A stretch of DNA of 64,000 bases, from contig WYBN01000008.1 in assembly GCA_011525875.1 (NCBI GenBank), positions 1-64,000 on the forward strand, in the 5' to 3' direction. Below the pieces are notes generated by a model, which was given only the letters and a program-made list of their open reading frames with translations, made no database searches and was not told where the DNA came from. This DNA comes from Melioribacteraceae bacterium (GTDB lineage Bacteria; Bacteroidota; Ignavibacteria; Ignavibacteriales; Melioribacteraceae). The translations under genes were made by a program, and so were the position numbers. Positions 1 to 6,767 of this stretch are shown here, one piece after another; position 1 is the stretch's first letter, and each line of letters opens with the position of its first letter.

Positions 1-13
1 ATAGTTTGTTTAT

Positions 14-80
14 GCACCCGTAGCTCAATTGGATAGAGCATCTGATGGAGTTTATCCCGTGCAGCGGGAGATCAGAAGAT
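14..80 (+). pseudogene. 5' fragment of tRNA-Arg interrupted by a palindrome
   Basis: Bases 1-45 repeat bases 83-127 exactly, covering the 5' flank, the acceptor strand, the D arm and half of the anticodon stem of the intact tRNA-Arg that follows. Where the anticodon loop should be, about 25 extra bases are inserted, including a short hairpin (TCCCG / CGGGA). The anticodon stem 3' side (ATCAGAAG) then follows before the sequence turns into the flank of the next copy. There is no T arm or 3' acceptor strand, so it cannot make a tRNA. Confidence 0.75.
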
Positions 81-95
81 TTATAGTTTGTTTAT

Positions 96-169
96 GCACC
101 CGTAGCTCAATTGGATAGAGCATCTGACTACGGATCAGAAGGTTTGGGGTTCGAATCCCTACGGGTGTA
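96..169 (+). tRNA. tRNA-Arg (anticodon ACG)
   Basis: The acceptor strands GCACCCG and CGGGTGT pair with a G-U at the first position, followed by discriminator A. The D arm has the AGCTCAATTGGATAGAGC form. The anticodon stem TCTGA/TCAGA encloses the loop CTACGGA, giving anticodon ACG. The T arm has GGGGTTCGAATCCC. CCA is not encoded. A34 would be deaminated to inosine by TadA, whose gene lies at 11598-12065. The gene is nearly identical in design to tRNA-Arg(TCG) at 11418. Confidence 0.95.
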
Positions 170-171
170 CA

Positions 172-212
172 AATAATAAACTCGGATTTATTTAAGATTC
201 GAGTTTATTATT
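172..212 (+). terminator. Perfect inverted repeat after tRNA-Arg
   Basis: Thirteen bases (AATAATAAACTCG) pair perfectly with their complement at 200-212 around a 15-base AT-rich loop, starting three bases after the tRNA. The position suggests a transcription end or processing signal. There is no clear U tract, so intrinsic termination is uncertain. Confidence 0.45.
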
Positions 213-231
213 GAATAATAATATATCCTTT

Positions 232-290
232 GCGGATAAGGTTTGGGGTTCTCCCATAGGGATTCCTATGGAAGAATCCCTACGGGTGTA
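232..290 (+). pseudogene. 3' fragment of tRNA-Arg interrupted by a palindrome
   Basis: Bases 232-251 and 275-290 match the anticodon-stem, variable, T-arm and acceptor parts of the intact tRNA-Arg copy. A 23-base insert (252-274) interrupts the T loop. Its core is a perfect 7-bp hairpin, CCATAGG (254-260) and CCTATGG (265-271), with loop GATT. The 5' half of the gene is absent. Confidence 0.7.
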
Positions 291-298
291 CGATAAAA

Positions 299-332
299 AG
301 TTCGATTATGAAATATAATCGGGCTTTTTTTT
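299..332 (+). terminator. Intrinsic terminator after the tRNA remnant
   Basis: AGTTCGATTAT pairs with ATAATCGGGCT (two G-U pairs) around a GAAAT loop, and the stem runs directly into a T8 tract. This is a good rho-independent terminator for the tRNA transcription unit. Confidence 0.7.
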
Positions 333-419
333 ATTATAAGGTATTGAATTATACCCGATGACTTTCGCTTTTTTATGTATGGAGTTTGTATGGACACAGC
401 CGATACAATTTCTGAGAAC

Positions 420-800
420 CTACCACAAAGAAAAATCACGGTTTCCGTTCCAACAAAAACTCTTCTGCTTTTTGTGACTTTTTCTTCCGTTTTTGCATTT
501 GATCTCAGAAAAATAAATCAGCGTATCTATAACTTTCATTTTTTAAAGAGTCAGCTTACTTTCGGTAAATAACCAACTCTACTTTTAAACTCCTGACTAA
601 ATTTAACACCGCGAAGATTGTCTTCGCATTCATCGGGAAAATAAATTCCCATCATCATTCTGATAGCTGTTGTTTTACCGGCGCCGATTATTCCGATAAG
701 ACTAAATATAGAACCTTCCGAAGCTTCGAAAGAGGCTTTATTAACGGCAAACACAATATCAAATTGTTTTGTTAGATTTTTTTACTTCGAACGCATGCAT
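420..800 (-). pseudogene. Frameshifted remnant of an ABC transporter ATPase
   Basis: From an ATG at 798-800, preceded by GGGGGAAAAG, the minus strand reads MHAFEVKK. A frameshift then leads into a second frame reading NLTKQFDIVFAVNKASFEA, followed by a Walker A motif (GIIGAGKTT) and the typical RVGYLP segment. A second frameshift after YLP leads into MKVIDTLIYFSEIK, which matches the next stretch of ABC-2 type ATPases. The signature motif, Walker B and the C-terminal half are missing. I infer a dead ATPase gene of an ABC-2/natA-like exporter. Confidence 0.7.
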
Positions 801-1215
801 CTTTTCCCCCCAAATGTGACTCTATTTTTACGTGCGATATAACGAAAGGATTTTGGGGTTTTTAGTAATTAACAATAGGTATATGTAATTAACAAAAATT
901 TATAAGTGTTCACTTTTAATAATTTATAAAATAACAAAGAATCATTAATAATATATTACTTCGGCAAAAACCGTTGAAGGATATGGCATGAAAAGTAAGT
1001 ATCAATTATTTTCAAATATAATTTCATTATTTTATTTCTGATAAATGCTGTCTGTTCATTACAATTTTCTTGTGATGTAATTTCTTCTTCTTTAAATTTA
1101 TCGAAAGAAGAAATGAGAAAGAGAGTAATGAAAAATGATTTGTTCTTCAATCTGATGGCGGCTATAAACTAGATATTGATTGTTATAACAACCAATTACC
1201 AAGCAGGTAAATTAA
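801..1215. other. AT-rich intergenic stretch, no gene recognised
   Basis: About 415 bases separate the dead ABC gene from the sensor kinase gene. A 64-codon minus-strand open frame at 956-1150 has no recognisable motif, no good ribosome binding site and low-complexity composition, so I do not call it. The promoter of the two-component pair probably lies here, but I see no convincing TTG/TAnnTTTG pair. Confidence 0.4.
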
Positions 1216-2973
1216 TTGAATATTGTAACCAAGAGGAAAAATTTTGCCAATGTTTTATTGATTGTATTTTTTTTCAATGTTGGAACTGTAATCAATCATT
1301 CAAAAGATTTCCGGTCTGATCCAATTGTTTTCGGAAAAGGGTTATTAACTTATTTGAAAACGTGGCAGATAAGTGAATACAATGGCAGCACTGAGCCGTG
1401 GAAAGTTAACGGTTGGAAAGATCTAGATTCTGTGAATGACAAGACAGATTATGCCGGAATATTTTACTTAAAAACCTTGATTAATATTGAAAAAAATCCA
1501 GATCAAGAGAGATTTTTCGGAATCTGCGGTGTGGTGGGTGCTGCGTACGAAATATTTTGGGATTCAACTTTAATAGCGCAGAATGGAACTCCTTCTAAAA
1601 ATTATTCAAACGAACAATCGGGACTCTTTTTTAATCCTATCGTCATCGATAGAGTATTAATAACTCCCGGCAGACATACAATTTTTATCAAAGTTTCAAA
1701 TCATCAATTAGATGATACAGAAATTAAACCCGATTTTTTTATTGGTGACCACAATCATTTATTAAGTACGATTTACAAAAGGCAAACAAACATTTTATTT
1801 TTGATCGGTATTTGCTTTATCACCATCATACTAAATCTTTTTATGTTTTATTATTCAGGCAAGCGGCTACATTATTTATTTTTTTTATCCCTCTGCGTTC
1901 TAATAATAATCGGTTTGGGAATTAGATTCCACTGGGTTTTCAATGAAGTAACATTGATCTATTCAAATTTTGCGAATGTAGCTTTACCAATTAATATTTT
2001 ATTAATCAGCGTTATTTTCCCTTTGTTCTTTATTTTTTATTTTGATCTGCCCCGCAAAAAAATGATCATTACCGGCAATTTTTTATCCAGCTTAATTTTA
2101 TTTTTAATTTATTACGGTCAAACAAGGGAATATTCTTTGTTTTCACTTCTCACTTCTTCCTTGATTTCAATAATGTCAATAATTTATGCAATTAAATTAA
2201 AAAGAAGCGGAAGTTTAACTTCATTGATCGGGATCATCCTCATCATCATTATAGCAATACTTTTCGAGAAGAGCGGAAGTAATCAACAAATTATGGGCGG
2301 CAAAGGATTAATTTACAGTATCATATTCTTTATAGCATTTTTTAATTTTAGTATTGCAAGAGAGTTCAGTAAAAAGGAAAAGTTATTAAGGGAGATCGAG
2401 CTCAAATCTATTTCATTGGAAAACGAATTACTACGGAAACAGATACAGCCTCATTTTCTGATGAACTCCCTCAATTCAATTATTGTGTGGCTCAAGAGAA
2501 ATCCCCCTTCGGCAGTAAAATTAATTGAGGCGCTGGCTGACGAGTTTAGAATTATATCGACAGTCTCAAATCAAAAATTAATTCCTATAGAACAAGAAAT
2601 ATTTTTATGTGAATCCCATCTCAGAATAATGAGTTTAAGACGAGATGCTTCGTTCAAACTTGAGACAAGGGGAGATACAAAAGAATTTTTTATTCCACCA
2701 ATGGTTCTATTGACTCTTGTTGAAAACGGGTTAACACACGGATACGAAAATAAAAATGAAGGAACTTTCGTATTAACTATTTATAAGCAGCCCGGGAAAA
2801 ATAAAATAATATTATTTAACGATAGCTCTGACAGCACAGAACCAATTTATGGCGATGGAACCGGCATGAAGTACATTAAAGCTCGTCTCGATCAAAATTT
2901 TGAAAATAAATGGTCGCTGGATTGTAAACGTGTAGAAGGTGGTTGGCAAGCATCTATTGAATTAAATTATTGA
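1216..2973 (+). CDS. LytS/YehU-type sensor histidine kinase with 7TM sensor region
   Basis: Membrane sensor kinase of 585 residues, expected to phosphorylate the LytTR regulator encoded next door. An N-terminal membrane segment is followed by an extracytoplasmic region (about 35-180) and then about seven hydrophobic segments (about 190-385), the 7TMR-DISM-like layout. The cytoplasmic part has the His_kinase box QIQPHFLMNSLNS (phosphoacceptor His413), an N box PPMVLLTLVENGLTHG and a G box GDGTGMKYIKARL, all typical of the LytS family. The start is a TTG at 1216, eight bases after CAGG. An ATG start is not available close by. No ligand can be deduced. Confidence 0.88.
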   Translation: MNIVTKRKNFANVLLIVFFFNVGTVINHSKDFRSDPIVFGKGLLTYLKTWQISEYNGSTEPWKVNGWKDLDSVNDKTDYAGIFYLKTLINIEKNPDQERFFGICGVVGAAYEIFWDSTLIAQNGTPSKNYSNEQSGLFFNPIVIDRVLITPGRHTIFIKVSNHQLDDTEIKPDFFIGDHNHLLSTIYKRQTNILFLIGICFITIILNLFMFYYSGKRLHYLFFLSLCVLIIIGLGIRFHWVFNEVTLIYSNFANVALPINILLISVIFPLFFIFYFDLPRKKMIITGNFLSSLILFLIYYGQTREYSLFSLLTSSLISIMSIIYAIKLKRSGSLTSLIGIILIIIIAILFEKSGSNQQIMGGKGLIYSIIFFIAFFNFSIAREFSKKEKLLREIELKSISLENELLRKQIQPHFLMNSLNSIIVWLKRNPPSAVKLIEALADEFRIISTVSNQKLIPIEQEIFLCESHLRIMSLRRDASFKLETRGDTKEFFIPPMVLLTLVENGLTHGYENKNEGTFVLTIYKQPGKNKIILFNDSSDSTEPIYGDGTGMKYIKARLDQNFENKWSLDCKRVEGGWQASIELNY

Positions 2974-3122
2974 TAATCTGTTTGTTCATTTGCTTTTGAC
3001 GGAGTCTGTGCATTTCACTTTGACTTATTGTAGTTCACAAAATATTATTTCTCTTAAGGAAGCATATTTGCTATGATTGAAACACTAAAATTGTATTTGT
3101 TTATAACCGCATAAAAACAGAC

Positions 3123-3833
3123 ATGAAAATATTAATAGTAGAAGATGAAAGACCTACGGCAGAAGATATAAAGTTTATTGTTGTAAAATTACTCGGAGAA
3201 AAAAATGTATCTGTTAATATTCAGAATTCTCTTGCTGGTGCTGAATTATACCTTTCCGAAAAACCGATAGATCTATTACTTCTCGATTTAAATTTACACG
3301 GTAAAAACGGTTATGATCTGTTGAAAAATTTTGCGGCTCAATCTTTTCATACAATTGTTGTTTCTGCTAATACCGATAAAGCGATTGAAGCTTTTGAATA
3401 TGGCGTTCTCGATTTCATTCCAAAACCTTATAATGAAGAGAGGTTTCGTCAAGCATTCGATCGGTTTGATCTAAAATCGAGTAACGGCGGAGGTGGATTG
3501 AAATATCTTTCAGTCAAAAAGAAAGGAAAGGTTGATCTCATTCCGATTGAAAATGTAAAGTATTTCAAAGGCGCAAATGTGTATGTCGAGATACATCAAA
3601 ACGACGGAACCATAGAGCTTTATAACAAAACATTAGATGCTCTATGCCAGTTGCTGCCAATTAATTTTCATAGAATTCATAAATCATTTATTGTTCCGCT
3701 TACTTTGATAAGCAGTATCGAAATCCATGTTGGTGGAAAATATGAAGTTGTCCTTTTCAACGGAGAAAAACTTCCGCTTAGCAGAAATTATTACAAAACA
3801 TTGAAGGAAATATTAAGCGGTGATTCTGATTAA
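3123..3833 (+). CDS. LytTR-family response regulator
   Basis: DNA-binding response regulator of 236 residues. The receiver domain (1-115) has the acidic pair E7/D8, phosphoacceptor Asp55 in LLLLDLNL and the conserved KP in FIPKPY. The LytTR DNA-binding domain (about 130-232) begins YLSVKKKGKVDLIPIENVKYF and contains the usual NFHRIHKSFIV segment. It lies 150 bases downstream of the LytS-type kinase gene on the same strand, so the two almost certainly form a pair. The following lipoprotein genes are plausible targets, but no operator could be identified. Confidence 0.92.
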   Translation: MKILIVEDERPTAEDIKFIVVKLLGEKNVSVNIQNSLAGAELYLSEKPIDLLLLDLNLHGKNGYDLLKNFAAQSFHTIVVSANTDKAIEAFEYGVLDFIPKPYNEERFRQAFDRFDLKSSNGGGGLKYLSVKKKGKVDLIPIENVKYFKGANVYVEIHQNDGTIELYNKTLDALCQLLPINFHRIHKSFIVPLTLISSIEIHVGGKYEVVLFNGEKLPLSRNYYKTLKEILSGDSD

Positions 3834-3897
3834 ATATTTTTGCCGGCGCATTCAAAAAGAAGAAATAATCATCATGAATATTTTAATAGGAACTTGA

Positions 3898-5193
3898 GTG
3901 AAACAATATTTAATAAATTCAATGATAGTGCTGGCTACATTTTTCGGATGCCGCACAAGCAGTAACGAAATTGTAATAAAAAAAACCGAATTAAATCATC
4001 AGCCTATCATAACAGAAAAAGATTTCAATGATTTTTTTGAAAATATAAGCAGGCTGCAATTAGCAACGATTGATACTGCTAAACTTGATTCATCCTATAA
4101 ATCATTTTACGATGGATTCAATGCTGTTCTAAATTCCAAATTACTGCGCGCAAAAAATATTTTCAAAGAATTGTTATTAAAAACCGATAATAAAGGGATA
4201 GAAATAAATTCTAAAAAAATTCTCTCGGATTTATTTTTTAATGCAAGTCAATGGGATGAATTGATCAAACTTTTCGAAAAAATAAAATTGGATGCTGGAG
4301 AGAATAACAATTTTGAATTAATCAAAGCATTTAATGAATCCGATCCTGAAACTTATCATTTTGCTGATGATGATATAATTCTTCCGATATCATTAAGTAA
4401 ATCCGGTACTCCAATCATAACAGCAAAGGTAAACGGCAATGATGTAAATTTCTGGATTGATACCGGTGCCGAGTTATCCGTTCTCGCTTCTGATATAGCC
4501 GAACAAATTGGGATAAAACAAATCGGGAAAAGCAGCAGCAAAGCAATGACCGCTACGTCAAAAAAAATCAATTTTAGTCCGGCAGTTATTGATTCATTGG
4601 AAATTGGAACGTTAAAAATTAAAAATCATCCGATATTAATTCTTCAAAAGGAAGATTTAGAATTCAGCCTTTTGGCTGGTTTAGTGAAAATAAAAATAGA
4701 TGGAATCATTGGGTGGAACGCGATAAGGAATTTAAGTTTATCAATAAACTTTCCCGGTAATTTATTGACTATTAAAAAACCTATTGCTAAAAAATTGAGT
4801 GATAAAAATTTCTTTTGGCTGGGTTATCCTTTCATTACCTTAACCTCGGAAGAAGGAATCCCGCTTTGTTTTGGATTAGACACAGGCGCTAAAAACAGTA
4901 TTCTAACTAAAAATATTTTTTCAAAAATTGATTTTGAACAGATTGAATCAACTAATGAATCAATCGGCGGTGCCGGAGGTTTTGAAAATGTGACTGTTGA
5001 TTTAGTATCAAATTTTAAAGCCATCCTAAATAATCATCAAATTACCATCAATGATATTAAAGTATTTCCGCCTAAGTCGTATTCAATTATCAAACACGAT
5101 GGAATTATCGGAAGCGATTTATTAAAAAATGCTGTCGTTGAAATCGATTATCAAAATGGAATGTTTGAAATTAATTTTACGGAGGAGAAATGA
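3898..5193 (+). CDS. Lipoprotein with two retropepsin-like aspartyl protease domains
   Basis: Probable periplasmic aspartyl protease of 431 residues. The N terminus has a short hydrophobic segment ending at a Cys in ATFFGC, consistent with a lipobox. After a helical region (about 30-150), two DTG motifs occur: WIDTGAE (Asp188) and GLDTGAK (Asp328). Each is followed by a Gly-rich flap and an IIG segment (DGIIGWNA and DGIIGSDLL), so two clan AA (retropepsin/gag-asp-like) domains lie in tandem. Such domains usually dimerise, and here both halves of an active site could come from one chain. The start is GTG at 3898, about seven bases after AGGA. The 3' end overlaps the next gene by ATGA. Confidence 0.8.
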   Translation: MKQYLINSMIVLATFFGCRTSSNEIVIKKTELNHQPIITEKDFNDFFENISRLQLATIDTAKLDSSYKSFYDGFNAVLNSKLLRAKNIFKELLLKTDNKGIEINSKKILSDLFFNASQWDELIKLFEKIKLDAGENNNFELIKAFNESDPETYHFADDDIILPISLSKSGTPIITAKVNGNDVNFWIDTGAELSVLASDIAEQIGIKQIGKSSSKAMTATSKKINFSPAVIDSLEIGTLKIKNHPILILQKEDLEFSLLAGLVKIKIDGIIGWNAIRNLSLSINFPGNLLTIKKPIAKKLSDKNFFWLGYPFITLTSEEGIPLCFGLDTGAKNSILTKNIFSKIDFEQIESTNESIGGAGGFENVTVDLVSNFKAILNNHQITINDIKVFPPKSYSIIKHDGIIGSDLLKNAVVEIDYQNGMFEINFTEEK

Positions 5194-6407
5194 AACGCAA
5201 TATTTTATATTTATTTTTATCACTGATTATATTGTTCGGTTGTAAAAAAAATCCGGTTAACGAAAATGATGATAACAACTCAACTGTATTGCAAGTAGAT
5301 TGCATTGCCGGATCTCCGGACTGTGAAAAATTGTATATCAACGGTGACTCGCCTTATACATTGCCCAACGGTTCGGAAAGTCCATTCAGCGGATTTGCAG
5401 ATCCGTGCATTCGTAAAGATCCGACGAGCAATACATTATGGCTAGCATACTCATGGCCCAACTACAGTTTCGATGGAAACACTCCAGTCCCAAGTGTTGA
5501 TATACATTTAGCAAAATCCATTGACGGCGGAGTCAACTGGTCGTTCGTAAAGAAACTTTGGTCGAAAGAACAAATTTCTAATCCGTCAAATTCCACCCAA
5601 TTAGGTTACTTAGATCATGAAACTGCAAACTTTATTCCGGTAGTTGAAAACAATGTCGCTTCCTGGTATGGAGTCAGATTAAATTATTTTGTTCCAAATG
5701 TCGGCGGATTTTCCCAGCGTCCCTTTGATTCTTTTCATATCACAGTGATGCGAACATCATCACCGGAAAACTTAACCGATGCATCATCAGCAAAACTTGG
5801 AGGATCTGCCACCGGTAATGGATGGAATGCAGAAAAATTAATTCCTCCCGATCTATCAAATTCTGTTTTCTTCTGGAATGAACCCGCGCTATATTTTGAA
5901 AACGGGAAACTGTATCTCGTTATGGTTGCATTTGTTTATGAAGGTTCAACTCCGGCAATGAATAAAAATAATATCTATGTTTATTCAACAACGCCCACAG
6001 GCGAGCCTCAATCTTGGAACTGGGGTTATGTTGGTAAACTTACAGACCCATCAATTGCTGCCGAATTAAATGGTGAAAGATTAACTCAGGTTGATATCGC
6101 AAAGGGAAAAGATGGAAAGTTGTACGCCATTTTAACACCAGATGATTGGAACACTACTTATAACGATTTTAATCATAAAGGCTGTAAAGTTATAGAGCTG
6201 GAATCGATTGACCCGCCGAAAATAAAAAGAGGAAACGACGGGAAGATAGTTGTAAGGGCAATAGTCACTGCATCCGATGCCGGACCTTTGGGTTCTGCCG
6301 CAAGCGGTTACGATCCTTCATCTGCGACCGGTTTACTTTTTACAAAACGAACTAAGAACCAAACAGAATTAAAAGCAGAAATTTGGACTACTGGAATTAG
6401 TTTTTAA
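5190..6407 (+). CDS. Lipoprotein with sialidase-like beta-propeller features
   Basis: Exported protein of 405 residues. It begins with a lipoprotein signal, LSLIILFGCKK (Cys18), followed by an Asn/Asp-rich linker. The body has PCIRKDPTSNTLWLAYSW and DIHLAKSIDGGVNWSF; the second resembles an Asp-box/BNR repeat (S-x-D-G-G-x-x-W), as in sialidase-like and five-blade propeller glycosidases. No catalytic set can be assigned with confidence. It is translationally coupled to the aspartyl protease lipoprotein, with start and stop overlapping as ATGA. Confidence 0.7.
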   Translation: MKRNILYLFLSLIILFGCKKNPVNENDDNNSTVLQVDCIAGSPDCEKLYINGDSPYTLPNGSESPFSGFADPCIRKDPTSNTLWLAYSWPNYSFDGNTPVPSVDIHLAKSIDGGVNWSFVKKLWSKEQISNPSNSTQLGYLDHETANFIPVVENNVASWYGVRLNYFVPNVGGFSQRPFDSFHITVMRTSSPENLTDASSAKLGGSATGNGWNAEKLIPPDLSNSVFFWNEPALYFENGKLYLVMVAFVYEGSTPAMNKNNIYVYSTTPTGEPQSWNWGYVGKLTDPSIAAELNGERLTQVDIAKGKDGKLYAILTPDDWNTTYNDFNHKGCKVIELESIDPPKIKRGNDGKIVVRAIVTASDAGPLGSAASGYDPSSATGLLFTKRTKNQTELKAEIWTTGISF

Positions 6408-6614
6408 TTCAAAAAAAACGAATGTTTTTTTATAAATAATAAACTGGTGAATTTGCCTCAAATATTCAAAAATAATTTTTTTGTTTCTTTTTATTCTATT
6501 CATAAATATTCTACACAAGAAAATTATAAATGTGGAGAAGTTAAAAACAGTATTGTAAAAAATTTTCTATTATGGTAGGACATTGGAAGTAATTAAACCA
6601 AATGAAGAATTTAA

Positions 6615-6746
6615 ATGGTTGATCTAGGAGCGGACAGCGCATGGATCAGGTACCGGCTTACGATTGAAAATAACCGCTGGAATCAAGTTGCCGAAATTTC
6701 AACCGGGGATAAACCGGAGAAAATTTTTAGTTTTAACATTACATAA
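6615..6746 (+). pseudogene. Short C-terminal fragment of a hypothetical protein
   Basis: A 43-codon open frame reads VDLGADSAWIRYRLTIENNRW and continues to a stop just upstream of the next gene. The pattern of alternating charged and aromatic residues near the end resembles the C terminus of small beta-sheet proteins of the DUF1579 type, but this is a weak impression. No start region or upstream portion is visible. The rest of the 6408-6767 gap is AT-rich with nothing recognisable. Confidence 0.35.
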
Positions 6747-6767
6747 AATCAAAATGGAGAACCTATA

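Noticed and set aside
14..80. A second functional tRNA with an intron
   Set aside because: The T arm and 3' acceptor strand are absent before the next copy starts, so splicing could not give a whole tRNA.
375..572. 65-codon plus-strand open frame
   Set aside because: It lies antisense to the decayed ABC ATPase, whose motifs are readable on the other strand, and has no recognisable family.
956..1150. 64-codon minus-strand open frame
   Set aside because: Low-complexity AT-rich text with no motif and no good ribosome binding site.
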